A stretch of DNA of 64,000 nucleotides from Arthrobacter sp. Soil736. Lineage in GTDB: Bacteria > Actinomycetota > Actinomycetes > Actinomycetales > Micrococcaceae. The stretch lies in assembly GCF_001428005.1 (NCBI RefSeq), contig NZ_LMSB01000034.1:63793-127792 (forward strand), given 5' to 3'. The notes below the pieces were generated by a model, which saw nothing but the letters and a program-made list of their open reading frames with translations, had not been told where the DNA came from and did no database searches. Position 1 is the stretch's first letter. Each line of letters opens with the position of its first letter. The position numbers and the translations under genes are program-made. Of the stretch, positions 24,971 to 34,169 are shown piece after piece.

Positions 24971-26548
24971 GTGGCAAATCTTTCCGGAGCCACCCGCATC
25001 CAGCGCCGCAGCTGGCTGAAGCCCGGCACCTGGCATCTCCGCACCCGACTTGTCCTCGTGGCCATGGCGCTGCTCGTGGCCATCTGCGCTGCGATCGGCC
25101 TGTTCAGCTACGCCAGCATGGACGCATTCCTGACCCGCCAGCTCGACGAGCAACTCACCGGCGCCGCTGACAGGGCCCGCGACTTCGGCCGTCCCCCGCC
25201 CGGCAGCACGGGCAAGCCCGATCCCCTCGAAGGCCGGGGTCAGCGCGTGGGCACCCTGGCGGCCAGGATCCAGGCCGGGCAGGTCAGCGCAGGATTCCTG
25301 GCATCCGATGCCACCCGCAGGACACTCTCGGCGGCAGACGACCAGGTTCTCCTGGGCCTGCGCCGCGACGGCGTCCCCGTCGACCGCACGCTGTCCACCG
25401 GGGCCTACCGGCTGGTTGCCGCCCAGACACCCTACGGCGACGTCATGGTGACCGGGCTTCCCCTCGCCGACAAGCAGAGCACCCTGACGTCCCTTGTTGT
25501 GACCGTCACCATTGTGTCGCTGGGCGGAATCGTGCTGATCGGCCTCGCCGGGACGGTGCTCATCCGCCGCACCATGAAGCCGCTGGAGCAGCTCTCGGAG
25601 GTGGCCACCCAGGTTTCGCGCCTGCCGCTGGACGCCGGTGAGGTGGCGCTCGCCGTCCGCGTCCCGCCGTCGAACGCCCATCCCGGAACGGAAGTGGGCA
25701 GCGTGGGCCATGCCCTCAACCAGATGCTGGACAACGTGTCCAATGCGCTGGAGGCGCGGCAGGAGAGCGAAATGAAGGTCCGCCAGTTCGTGGCCGATGC
25801 CTCGCACGAGCTCCGCACCCCGCTCACGGCCATCCGCGGGTACACCGAGCTGATGCGCATGACCGAGAAGTTCACGCCCGACGGCCAAAGGTCGCTGGCC
25901 CGCGTCCAGAGCCAGTCCGAGCGGATGACAACGCTGGTGGAGGATCTCCTGCTGCTCGCCCGGCTGGACGAGGGCCAGCCGCTCAAGCTCAGCGACGTGG
26001 ACCTCACGCAGCTCGTGATCGAGACCGTGAGCGACGAAAAAGTCATGGCGCCGGACCGCATCTGGCACCTCGAACTTCCCGAGGAGCCGGTGGTGGTCCG
26101 CGGTGACGCGTCGCAGTTGCACCAGGTGCTGGCCAACCTGCTGTCCAACGCGCGCAAGCACACCGGACCGGGAACCACTGTGGTGACCGGCGTGATGAGG
26201 TCCGCCGACGGCAGCGCCGTGGTCACCGTGACGGACGACGGAGCGGGCATCCCTCCGGAGTTCGTGGACCGGGTCTTCGCACGCTTCGCCCGCGCAGACG
26301 CCGCACGTGCGACCCCGGCGCAGGCGGTCCTCTCGCCGTCCGGTTCCGGCGGACAGACCCCGCCGGCGGCAGCTTCGGGACGGGGTGCCGCAGGGGCCGC
26401 CTCGGCAGAGGGAACCAGCGGCCTGGGGCTCTCCATTGTGCAGTCGATCGTCCAAGCCCACGGCGGCACGGTCGAGGTAACGTCGCGGCCCGGCCGGACC
26501 GAATTCGCCGTCCGGCTGCCCGCGCAAGGCGACGCGCCGTCGTCGTGA
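24971..26548 (+). CDS. Two-component sensor histidine kinase
   Basis: A 525-residue kinase. TM1 is at about residues 28-50, an extracytoplasmic sensor domain at about 50-175, and TM2 at about 178-200, followed by HAMP. The H-box is FVADASHELRTPLTAIRGY and the N-box is HQVLANLLSNARKH. The G1 box is VTDDGAGIPPE, the F-box VFARFARAD, and the G2 box GLGLSIVQSIVQAHGG. An Ala/Gly/Pro-rich insertion of about 35 residues lies between F and G2. The GTG start is three bases after the response-regulator stop. It autophosphorylates on His and passes the phosphate to that regulator. The stimulus is unknown. Confidence 0.93.
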   Translation: MANLSGATRIQRRSWLKPGTWHLRTRLVLVAMALLVAICAAIGLFSYASMDAFLTRQLDEQLTGAADRARDFGRPPPGSTGKPDPLEGRGQRVGTLAARIQAGQVSAGFLASDATRRTLSAADDQVLLGLRRDGVPVDRTLSTGAYRLVAAQTPYGDVMVTGLPLADKQSTLTSLVVTVTIVSLGGIVLIGLAGTVLIRRTMKPLEQLSEVATQVSRLPLDAGEVALAVRVPPSNAHPGTEVGSVGHALNQMLDNVSNALEARQESEMKVRQFVADASHELRTPLTAIRGYTELMRMTEKFTPDGQRSLARVQSQSERMTTLVEDLLLLARLDEGQPLKLSDVDLTQLVIETVSDEKVMAPDRIWHLELPEEPVVVRGDASQLHQVLANLLSNARKHTGPGTTVVTGVMRSADGSAVVTVTDDGAGIPPEFVDRVFARFARADAARATPAQAVLSPSGSGGQTPPAAASGRGAAGAASAEGTSGLGLSIVQSIVQAHGGTVEVTSRPGRTEFAVRLPAQGDAPSS

Positions 26549-26632
26549 CCTCCGTTACCTAAATGTGACTTAAGCGTTTGCCTCCTGTACCGTCGATGAG
26601 GTGCTGCCCCCGTTAGGGCCGCACTTCCGGAT

Positions 26633-26796
26633 GGACGCCCAGCTCTGCCGCTTCCCGGATTCCGCAAGACGAGGCAGAGGCGGGGGAACCAGAGTCCCGG
26701 GCTTTTCGCATCAGCCCTTGGGGTGAAGCCGACACGTGAATTTCCGTGCGGCCGGATGACCTCATCCGAACCCGACAGCTAACTCCGCAGGTGTTG
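26633..26796 (+). ncRNA. c-di-AMP riboswitch (ydaO-yuaA leader)
   Basis: Conserved ydaO elements occur in order: GGGGGAACC (26682), TTGGGGTGAAGCCGA (26718) and CCGAACCCGACAGCTAACTC (26766). CTCTGCC/GGCAGAG (26644, 26673) form an internal stem, and GACGCC (26634) pairs with GGTGTT (26790) as P1 with wobble pairs. It lies 15 bases upstream of the start of a secreted lytic-type cell-wall gene. That is the usual target in actinobacteria, where c-di-AMP binding turns expression off. Confidence 0.88.
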
Positions 26797-26810
26797 AGAG
26801 GCAATCCACC

Positions 26811-27602
26811 ATGTCTGAATTCAAGGTAAAAGCGCGCCCTGAACGCGCCCCCAAGCAGTCCCGGCAGAAACTTTCCCGCCATCGCGCCGAGCCAGCAGCG
26901 CCGGCAACCCCCTGGGGCCGGCTCACGGCCGGCATCCCGTCGTTCGGCCGCCGCGCAGCCGTAGTGACCACCGCCTGTGCGGTGCTCATCGGCGTCGGCG
27001 CCGCAGGCCAGGCAGCGGAGCAGTCCGCACCCCGGGCCGGCTCCGAAGCGGCGTCAGCCACGACGTCCCAGGCGCCGACGCTCAACTTCGACAAGACCCT
27101 CATCGCTGCCCTGCCGGCTCCGACCGCGGCCGCGCTGGCTCCGCAGTCAGCGGCCAAGCCGGCCGCGCCCACGGCCGCTCCGAAGGCAGCCGCCCCCAAG
27201 GCAGCCCCCGCGCCGGCCAAGGCTCCTGCCGCCCCGGCCGCCAAGGTTGCCCCGGCCGCTCCGGCTCCCAAGCCCGCAGCCGCCGTCGCCGTGAACGACC
27301 CCGCCGGCGCGCAGGCCTATGCAGCCGGCAAGCTCTCCTCCTACGGCTGGGCCGCGGACCAGATGCAGTGCCTGCAGACCCTTTGGACCAAGGAGTCCGA
27401 ATGGCGCACCACCGCCACCAACGCGAGCAGCGGCGCCTACGGCGTAGTGCAGTCGCTGCCCGCCGAGAAGATGGCGAGCGCCGGGGCGGACTACCTCACC
27501 AACTACCGGACGCAGATCAACTGGGGCCTGGACTACGTCAAGGAACGCTACGGCTCCCCTTGCGGCGCGCTGAACTTCCATCTCGCCAACAACTGGTACT
27601 AA
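26811..27602 (+). CDS. Secreted lytic transglycosylase-like (resuscitation-factor-type) protein
   Basis: A 263-residue protein. A basic N terminus leads into one hydrophobic segment (about residues 45-65, AAVVTTACAVLIGVGAAG), a signal or anchor. An Ala/Pro/Lys-rich wall-spanning linker follows (about 110-165). The C-terminal domain (about 170-263) has AGKLSSYGWAADQMQCLQTL, WTKESEWRTTATNASSGAYG with a candidate catalytic Glu, and QINWGLDYVKERYGSPC before HLANNWY. This is the aggregation-promoting-factor/transglycosylase-like fold used to cut peptidoglycan. AGAGGC precedes the ATG. Control by the riboswitch immediately upstream supports a wall-remodelling role. Confidence 0.85.
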   Translation: MSEFKVKARPERAPKQSRQKLSRHRAEPAAPATPWGRLTAGIPSFGRRAAVVTTACAVLIGVGAAGQAAEQSAPRAGSEAASATTSQAPTLNFDKTLIAALPAPTAAALAPQSAAKPAAPTAAPKAAAPKAAPAPAKAPAAPAAKVAPAAPAPKPAAAVAVNDPAGAQAYAAGKLSSYGWAADQMQCLQTLWTKESEWRTTATNASSGAYGVVQSLPAEKMASAGADYLTNYRTQINWGLDYVKERYGSPCGALNFHLANNWY

Positions 27603-27630
27603 ATTCCCGGCAGTAAGCAACCGACGGCGC

Positions 27631-27738
27631 GCATTTCTGCACCGCTTTGACGGGTGCGAAGGGCCCCGGATCCACGTGATCCGGGGCCCTTCAGCGTACC
27701 TGGCGGGGCGGGCGGCCCGGAAAGTGGTGCAGAAATGC
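27631..27738. repeat. Nested palindrome around the terminator
   Basis: GCATTTCTGCACC at 27631 and GGTGCAGAAATGC at 27726 are perfect 13-base inverted copies. They flank, about 14 and 33 bases away, the separate hairpin at 27658-27692. The whole 108 bases could fold as one cruciform-like unit. Confidence 0.65.
27658..27692 (+). terminator. Strong hairpin terminator after the cell-wall lytic gene
   Basis: GAAGGGCCCCGGAT and ATCCGGGGCCCTTC pair perfectly around a 7-base loop, 56 bases after the stop codon. Confidence 0.75.
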
Positions 27739-27846
27739 GGCACCCGGCCGGCGATGCAGGCCCTTTTGGCGGGCGGCCGAGAGTTGCACAGCCCGTGCAC
27801 AGCTTCGACCTAAAACCCTCTTATGGGGCGGCGCCACTGTTGATGC

Positions 27847-29268
27847 ATGAGCCTCACCGACCAAGCCCCCGGATCCCAGCCGCACCCTCCGCTGCACCCC
27901 CAGCCGCATGCTCCGCTCCACGCCGCTCTGGCGTCCGGACACGGCCCGGTCCGCACGCTCACGAGGCACCCGCGGCGCTCACCCATCGACACCGCCGCCG
28001 CTGTCCCCGTGCTCGATGTGACCATCCCGGTCTACAACGAGGAACGTGACCTGGAGGAGTGCCTGCGCCGGCTGCACGCCTACCTCCGCGGCACCTTCCC
28101 CCACTCTTTCCGCATCACCGTGGCGGACAACGCGAGCACGGACGGCACGCTCAAGGCCGCCGAGCGCGTGGCCCGGGAGCTCCGCGAGGTTTCCGTCGTG
28201 CACCTCGAGGAAAAGGGCCGCGGCAACGCCCTCCGGAAGGTGTGGCTGGCCTCGCCGTCGCCCGTCCTGGCCTACATGGACGTGGACCTCTCCACCGACC
28301 TGGCCGCCCTGGGCCCCCTCCTGGCGCCGCTGATCTCCGGCCACTCCGACCTCGCCATCGGCACCCGGCTGACCCGCAATTCCCGCGTGGTCCGCGGACC
28401 CAAGCGCGAATTCATCTCCCGCAGCTACAACTTCCTGCTCCAGTCCCTGATGGGCGCGCACTTCAGCGACGCCCAGTGCGGCTTCAAGGCCATCCGCGCG
28501 GACATCGCCCAGCAGATCCTCCCCCACACGGTGGACAACGCGTGGTTCTTCGACACGGAGCTCCTGGTCCTCGCCGAGAAGTGCGGCCTTCGCGTCCACG
28601 AGGTCCCGGTGGACTGGACGGACGACCCCAACTCCAGCGTGGACATTGTCCAGACGGCCCTCGCCGATGTCCGCGGCATGGCCCGGCTCAGCAAGGACAT
28701 GGTGTCCGGGCGCATTCCCGTGGCGGAGCTCCGGGCGGCCCTTGCCCGCGGCCCCCTGCCCGCGGCGTCCCGCAGCCAGGAGCAGAGCCCGGGCGGCAGC
28801 CTGTTCGGCCAGCTGGTGCGCTTCGGGACCATCGGCGTGGCGTCCACCCTGGCCTATCTGGTGCTCTTCTTCCTGTGCCGCAACCTGATGGACCCGCAGC
28901 TCGCCAACCTCCTGGCCTTGCTCACCACGGCCGTGGCCAACACCGCGGCAAACCGGCGCTTCACGTTCGGCATTGCCGGCAGCAGCGATGTCGCCCGCCA
29001 CCACTTTGAAGGGCTGCTGGTCTTCGGGATCGGACTGGCCCTCACCTCCGGGGCGCTCGCCTTCGTCCACGAAAGCACGACGCCGGACCGCTGGCTGGAG
29101 CTGGTGACCGTCACGGCGGCCAACCTCGCGGCAACCGCCGTGAAGTTCCTGCTGTTCAGGCTGTGGGTATTCCGACGGCGGCAGTCGCCGCCAGAACCGG
29201 CGCCTGCCGCCGCCACCACAGAATCCGGGCTGCGCACATCCCAGCCCCGCACAGAAGAGGCCAAGTAA
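27847..29268 (+). CDS. GT2 dolichyl-phosphate-type glycosyltransferase fused to GtrA-like membrane domain
   Basis: A 473-residue two-domain protein. The GT2 domain (about residues 55-290) has DVTIPVYNEERDLEECL, VADNASTDGT, the nucleotide-sugar DxD motif in YMDVDLSTDL, and QCGFKAIRADI, all typical of polyprenyl-phosphate mannose/glucose synthases. The C-terminal region (about 318-445) has four transmembrane helices starting LVRFGTIGVASTLAYLVLFF, the GtrA family, which is thought to flip or anchor the lipid-linked sugar. Two GT39 transferases follow directly. The likely role is to make a polyprenyl-phosphate sugar that those enzymes use outside the membrane. Confidence 0.9.
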   Translation: MSLTDQAPGSQPHPPLHPQPHAPLHAALASGHGPVRTLTRHPRRSPIDTAAAVPVLDVTIPVYNEERDLEECLRRLHAYLRGTFPHSFRITVADNASTDGTLKAAERVARELREVSVVHLEEKGRGNALRKVWLASPSPVLAYMDVDLSTDLAALGPLLAPLISGHSDLAIGTRLTRNSRVVRGPKREFISRSYNFLLQSLMGAHFSDAQCGFKAIRADIAQQILPHTVDNAWFFDTELLVLAEKCGLRVHEVPVDWTDDPNSSVDIVQTALADVRGMARLSKDMVSGRIPVAELRAALARGPLPAASRSQEQSPGGSLFGQLVRFGTIGVASTLAYLVLFFLCRNLMDPQLANLLALLTTAVANTAANRRFTFGIAGSSDVARHHFEGLLVFGIGLALTSGALAFVHESTTPDRWLELVTVTAANLAATAVKFLLFRLWVFRRRQSPPEPAPAAATTESGLRTSQPRTEEAK

Positions 29269-31383
29269 ATGACCACCAGCCAGACGGCCTCCGCCCCTGC
29301 GGACGGCATCAAGCACACCGGCACCACGGACACCGGCACCAGGGGCACCGGAAGCAGGGACATCGGAAGCAGGGGCACCGGAATTTTGGGCTCCGGACCA
29401 CATCGTTCGGGGCCGGCCACCCCAAGTGCCCCGGGGTTGGGGCCACGCCTCCGCTCCCTGCTGACAGGCAACCAGCCGCGCTGGGTCCGGCCTTCGGCCG
29501 CGCTGCTGCTGGCGTTCTCGGCCATCCTGTATCTGTGGAACCTCGAAGCCACCGGATACGCCAACTCCTTCTATGCCGCGGCCGTCCAGGCGGGCACCAA
29601 GGACTGGACCGCACTGCTGTTCGGCTCCCTGGACGCCGGCAACGCGATCACGGTGGACAAGCCCCCGGCTGCCCTGTGGATTCCCGGCCTCGCGGGACGG
29701 ATCTTCGGCTTCTCGCTGCTCAGCATGCTGGTGCCCCAGGCGCTCATGGGCGTGGCCGCCGTCGGGCTTCTGTATCTGACGGTGAAGCGGGTGTCGGGGC
29801 CCGCCGCGGGGCTGCTTGCCGGCGCAGCGCTCGCGCTGACTCCGGTGGCCGCCCTGATGTTCCGGTTCAACAACCCTGATGCCCTGCTCACGCTGTGCCT
29901 GGTGCTCGCCGCCTACCTCACCACCCGTGCCATCGAAAAGGCCGGCTGGAAATGGCTGGCCGCGGCCGGCGCCGTGATCGGGCTGGCGTTCCTGACCAAG
30001 ATGCTCCAGGGCTTCCTGATCGTGCCGGGCCTTGCGCTCGCCTACCTCTGGGCCGCGCCCACCACCCTGGGGCGGCGAATGCTGCACCTGCTGGCAGCGG
30101 CCGGCGGGATTGTGCTGGTGGCAGGCAGCTACATTGCCCTGTTCCAGCTCACCCCTGCCTCGGAGCGTCCGTACATGGCCGGCTCGGAAGGCAACAGCTT
30201 CCTGGAGCTTACGTTCGGCTACAACGGCCTGGGCCGCATCACGGGCTCGGGCGGCGGCGCACCCGGCGGCGCCCCGGGCGGCGGCTTGGGTGGCGCCCCC
30301 GGCGGCGGTCTGGGCGGCAACGTGGGCTTCGGCGGGGCGGCCGGGATCACCAGGATGTTCGGCGCCAGCTTTGGCGGCGAAGTGTCCTGGCTGCTTCCCT
30401 CGGCCCTGATCCTGCTCGCGGCCGGCCTCTGGTTCACCCGCCGCGAGGCCCGCACATCACGCACCCGGGCAGCCCTGATGCTGTGGGGCGGCTGGCTGCT
30501 GGTCACCGCGGGGATCCTCAGCTTCATGGGCGGCACGGTCCACCCCTACTACGCCGTTGCCCTGGCCCCCGCCATCGCCGCACTGACGGGCATCGGCTCC
30601 GTCGAGCTGTGGCGCGGGCGCGGGTACTGGCCCGCGCGGATCGTGCTGGCCGCGTCCGTCCTGGCGGGCTCGGTCTGGTCCGCGGTGCTCCTGGGCCGGG
30701 ACGCCTCCTGGCTGCCGTGGATCAGGATTGCCGTGGTGGTCCTGGGCGTGCTCGCGGCGGCGGCGCTGCTGCTCCGGCTCGATAGCCACCACGCCGTTCC
30801 GGCACGGCTTCGGAGGGCGGCAGCGGCCGGCGTGGTGGTGGTTTCGCTGCTGGCCGGCGGGCTCGGCAGCACGGCGTGGACCTTCGCCACCGCCTCCCAG
30901 CCCCATTCCGGTTCCATCCCGACGTCGGGCCCCACAGCGTCCGCCATGGGCGGGCCCGGCGGGCAGACCGGGAGGGCCGGCACCGGCGGCAGGTCCCCCG
31001 GGGCAGACGGCACGGACGGCCAGGCCGGCGGCGGCGCCGCCTCGGACTCCGAGCTCAACTCTCTGCTGAAGTCCAGCACGGCGAAATGGTCCGGGATCGT
31101 CTCGGGTGCCAGCCAGGCCGCGAGCCTGGAACTGGCCACGGGAACCAACGTGATAGCCCTGGGCGGCTGGAACGGCGGCGACCCCTACCCCACTCTGGCG
31201 CAGTTCCAGGAGATGGTGGCCAACGGCGAGATCGGCTACTTCATCTCCGGCGGCGGCATGGGTGGAGGCGGCATGGGAGGCGGTGGCCCCCGCGGAGGAA
31301 ACTCCGAGGTAGCCACGTGGGTGGCCGCCAACTTCGATGCCCAGACCGTGGGCAATTCCACCGTGTACAAGCTGAGCGAGTAG
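29269..31383 (+). CDS. GT39/ArnT-like polyprenyl-phosphate-sugar glycosyltransferase, paralogue 1
   Basis: A 704-residue polytopic enzyme. The N-terminal 50 residues are Gly/Thr-rich with repeats such as GTGSRDIGSRGTG. The GT39 landmark YLWNLEATGYANSFYAAAVQ follows at about residues 85-105, then DAGNAITVDKPPAALWI, whose acidic residue lies in the first outer loop used for catalysis. About ten transmembrane helices follow. A Gly-rich loop (about residues 325-355, GGGAPGGAPGGGLGGAPGG) and a C-terminal soluble domain complete it. It starts one base after the GT2-GtrA stop, so it is tightly coupled. It probably transfers a sugar from a lipid carrier to an envelope acceptor, which is unknown. Confidence 0.88.
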   Translation: MTTSQTASAPADGIKHTGTTDTGTRGTGSRDIGSRGTGILGSGPHRSGPATPSAPGLGPRLRSLLTGNQPRWVRPSAALLLAFSAILYLWNLEATGYANSFYAAAVQAGTKDWTALLFGSLDAGNAITVDKPPAALWIPGLAGRIFGFSLLSMLVPQALMGVAAVGLLYLTVKRVSGPAAGLLAGAALALTPVAALMFRFNNPDALLTLCLVLAAYLTTRAIEKAGWKWLAAAGAVIGLAFLTKMLQGFLIVPGLALAYLWAAPTTLGRRMLHLLAAAGGIVLVAGSYIALFQLTPASERPYMAGSEGNSFLELTFGYNGLGRITGSGGGAPGGAPGGGLGGAPGGGLGGNVGFGGAAGITRMFGASFGGEVSWLLPSALILLAAGLWFTRREARTSRTRAALMLWGGWLLVTAGILSFMGGTVHPYYAVALAPAIAALTGIGSVELWRGRGYWPARIVLAASVLAGSVWSAVLLGRDASWLPWIRIAVVVLGVLAAAALLLRLDSHHAVPARLRRAAAAGVVVVSLLAGGLGSTAWTFATASQPHSGSIPTSGPTASAMGGPGGQTGRAGTGGRSPGADGTDGQAGGGAASDSELNSLLKSSTAKWSGIVSGASQAASLELATGTNVIALGGWNGGDPYPTLAQFQEMVANGEIGYFISGGGMGGGGMGGGGPRGGNSEVATWVAANFDAQTVGNSTVYKLSE

Positions 31384-31389
31384 GCCATC

Positions 31390-33396
31390 ATGACCAACAC
31401 CCTTCCCCGTCGCACCCCTCGTGCCAGGGCCGTCCGGGGCGCCGCGGCCAGGAACAAGGTTCCGCTGCGGGCTTGGCTCGAGCTTGCCGCACTTCTCCTG
31501 GGAACGGCCGTCCTGTATCTGTGGAACCTGGGCGCGTCAGGCTGGGCCAATGCCTTCTACTCGGCCGCGGCCCAGGCCGGGTCGCAGGACTGGACGGCGT
31601 GGTTCTTCGGCTCGTCCGACGCCGCGAACGCCATCACGGTGGACAAACCGCCCGCCGCGCTCTGGATCACGGGCCTGTCCGTGCGCCTCTTCGGGCTGAA
31701 TTCATGGAGCATCCTGGTGCCGCAGGCACTCATGGGAGTGGCCACAGTATGGCTCGTGTACCTTGCCGTGCGCCGTGCGGCGGCCCCTGCCACCGGCGAT
31801 GCGCGTCTGGCTCACTTCGGCGGCCTGCTGGCGGGCGCAGTGATGGCACTCACCCCGGTGGCGGTCCTGATGTTCCGCTTCAACAACCCCGATACCCTGC
31901 TGGTGCTGCTCATGACGGCAGCTGCCTATTCCCTGCTGCGCGCCATCCAGGATGCGCGCTTCCGCTGGCTCCTGCTGGCCGGCGTGCTGCTGGGCTTCGG
32001 ATTCCTGACCAAGCAGCTCCAGGTCCTGCTTGTGGTTCCGGGCCTGGCCGCCGCCTACCTGCTCGCCGCCCCCGCGGGCCTCGGGAAGCGCGTGCTGCAC
32101 CTCGGCGGCGCGGGCGCCGCCCTGGTGGCGGCCGCCGGCTGGTGGCTGGCCGCCGTCGAGCTCATCCCCGCGGAAAACCGGCCGTACATCGGCGGCTCGC
32201 AGACCAACTCCATCCTGGAACTGACGCTGGGCTACAACGGCCTGGGCCGGCTCAACGGCGACGAGACAGGCAGCGTGGGCGGCGGAAACGGCTGGGGAAC
32301 CCCCGGGCTGCTGCGGCTGTTCAACAGCGAGTTCGGCGGCCAGATCGCGTGGCTCCTGCCCTCCGCCCTGATCCTGGCCTGCGCACTGCTGTGGATCGGC
32401 AGGCAGGCGCCGCGAACGGACGCTGTCCGTGCCTCCGTGGTCATCTGGGGTCTGTGGGTGCTGGTCACCGGCCTCACCTTCAGCTTCATGGCCGGCATCA
32501 TCCATCCCTACTACATGGTGGCACTGGCGCCCGGCATCGCGGGGCTGGCCGGCCTGGGCGGGATTCTGCTGTGGCAGCGCCGCGCCCGTCCCGCCGCCGC
32601 ACTGCCGCTGGCCGCTGCCGTGGCCGCAGCAGGCAACATGGCCTTTCAGCTGCTGGGCAGGTCTCCGGCCTACCTCCCGTGGCTGCGCTGGGCCGTGCTG
32701 ATCGCGGCGCTCGCTGCGGCCGTCCTGCTTCTGGCCGCAGCCGTGCCGAACACGCGGCCCGGCGCCGCAGTTGCAGCGGACCGGTCCGGAACGGCACAGT
32801 TCCGGACAGCGCTGCGACGCACGACGGCGACGCTCACCGTCGCGGCGGTCCTCGCCGCGCCGCTGGCCTACTCCCTCACCACCGCGGCAACAGCCCATGC
32901 GGGTGCAATTGTGAGCGCCGGACCGTCAGCGACCGGCGCGGGTCGCGGCAACCTGGGCGGTCTGGGCTGGGGCGGCCTGGGCCTGAGGGGCCCTGGCATG
33001 AGGGGAGCCGGCGGCACGCCAGGCCTCGGGGGCGGCGGGATGGGCGGGCTCCTGGGCACCGGCACGCCGTCGTCCGCGCTGGTGGCCGCGCTGCAGGCGG
33101 ACGCCGGAAACTTCACCTGGGCCGCCGCCGTCGTGGGTTCCAACAACGCGGCGGGCTACCAGCTGGCCACCGAACTTCCGGTGATGGCCGTGGGAGGCTT
33201 CAACGGGACGGATCCCGCCCCCACGCTGGAGCAGTTCCAGCAGCTAGTGGCCGACGGCAGGATCCATTACTTCATCGGCGGGAGCATGATGCAGGGCGAA
33301 ACGGGCTCGGACGCTGCCGCCAGGATCTCGGACTGGGTGGCGGCAAACTTCCAAGCCCGGACCGTGGGCGGCACGACAGTCTACGACCTGTCCTGA
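31390..33396 (+). CDS. GT39/ArnT-like polyprenyl-phosphate-sugar glycosyltransferase, paralogue 2
   Basis: A 668-residue paralogue of the preceding protein with the same landmarks: LYLWNLGASGWANAFYSAAA, DAANAITVDKPPAALWI, MFRFNNPDTLLVLLM, and ENRPYIGGSQTNSILEL. It has a Gly-rich outer segment (LGGLGWGGLGLRGPGMRGAG) and a similar C-terminal soluble domain ending NFQARTVGGTTVYDLS. It starts six bases after paralogue 1. A tandem duplication with divergence is likely, perhaps giving two acceptor specificities. The shared NAITVDKPPAALWI block marks the catalytic loop. Confidence 0.88.
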   Translation: MTNTLPRRTPRARAVRGAAARNKVPLRAWLELAALLLGTAVLYLWNLGASGWANAFYSAAAQAGSQDWTAWFFGSSDAANAITVDKPPAALWITGLSVRLFGLNSWSILVPQALMGVATVWLVYLAVRRAAAPATGDARLAHFGGLLAGAVMALTPVAVLMFRFNNPDTLLVLLMTAAAYSLLRAIQDARFRWLLLAGVLLGFGFLTKQLQVLLVVPGLAAAYLLAAPAGLGKRVLHLGGAGAALVAAAGWWLAAVELIPAENRPYIGGSQTNSILELTLGYNGLGRLNGDETGSVGGGNGWGTPGLLRLFNSEFGGQIAWLLPSALILACALLWIGRQAPRTDAVRASVVIWGLWVLVTGLTFSFMAGIIHPYYMVALAPGIAGLAGLGGILLWQRRARPAAALPLAAAVAAAGNMAFQLLGRSPAYLPWLRWAVLIAALAAAVLLLAAAVPNTRPGAAVAADRSGTAQFRTALRRTTATLTVAAVLAAPLAYSLTTAATAHAGAIVSAGPSATGAGRGNLGGLGWGGLGLRGPGMRGAGGTPGLGGGGMGGLLGTGTPSSALVAALQADAGNFTWAAAVVGSNNAAGYQLATELPVMAVGGFNGTDPAPTLEQFQQLVADGRIHYFIGGSMMQGETGSDAAARISDWVAANFQARTVGGTTVYDLS

Positions 33397-33429
33397 CGGG
33401 CGCCCGGCGTTGACGCCACCGGAGGCGCT

Positions 33430-34110
33430 TTAAAGCACGAAGGAAATGACCCTGCGACCGTCGGCGTCGGCCTCCACCGACGCCGAGACCGCGGAGTAGT
33501 CCGGAATGTGGAGCACGCCGTCGGGAAGTACGCCGGCGTTCGGGCCAACGGCCACGGTGCGGATGCCGGCGGCCACGCCGGCCGCGATGCCGGCGGGTGC
33601 GTCCTCGAACACCACGGCCTCTTCGGGCTCCACGCCAAGGAGTTCTGCGGCGCGCAGGTATCCTTCCGGATGCGGCTTGCCCCGGGTGACAAGGTCGGCC
33701 GTGACGGCCGTGGCCGGCATGGGCAGGCCCGCCGCGTCCATGCGGATGTCCGCCAGGATCCGGTCGGCGGACGTCACGAGCGCCACCGCGTCCCCGGGGA
33801 GGCTGCGCAGCAGATCAGCGGCCCCGGGCAGAGCGATGATGCCCTCCGTCCGTACCCGCTCCATCGCACCGAGTTCGGCCGCGAGCGCCACGACATCCGC
33901 GCCTGCCGGGGCGAAACGCCGCACCGTGTCGCCTGCCTGGACGCCGTGGGAGGTCCGAAGAATCTCCGCGATGTCCAGACCGTAGCGCGCGGCGAACTCA
34001 CCCCACACCTGTTCCACAACCGCAGTGGAATCCACCAGGGTGCCGTCCATATCGAACAGGACAGCGCGGGCAGTCAGGGTAGCGGCGACGGAATCGGCAG
34101 GAAGGTTCAT
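33430..34110 (-). CDS. HAD-IA family sugar-phosphate phosphatase-like hydrolase
   Basis: A 226-residue HAD hydrolase. Motif I is VLFDMDGTLVDST (nucleophile and acid Asp), motif II is ALVTSAD, motif III is the Lys of RGKPHPEGYL, and motif IV is VVFEDAPAGIAAG. The cap domain between I and II is the alpha-helical C1 type of the beta-phosphoglucomutase/DOG phosphatase group. The ATG at 34110 has AGGAT nearby; the longer frame adds unlikely residues. The substrate is probably a small sugar phosphate. Confidence 0.9.
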   Translation of the reverse strand: MNLPADSVAATLTARAVLFDMDGTLVDSTAVVEQVWGEFAARYGLDIAEILRTSHGVQAGDTVRRFAPAGADVVALAAELGAMERVRTEGIIALPGAADLLRSLPGDAVALVTSADRILADIRMDAAGLPMPATAVTADLVTRGKPHPEGYLRAAELLGVEPEEAVVFEDAPAGIAAGVAAGIRTVAVGPNAGVLPDGVLHIPDYSAVSASVEADADGRRVISFVL

Positions 34111-34169
34111 GCATCCATCCTGCCTCACGACACGGCGACGACGGGCGTGTGTTACTTGGCCTTGGGGAC

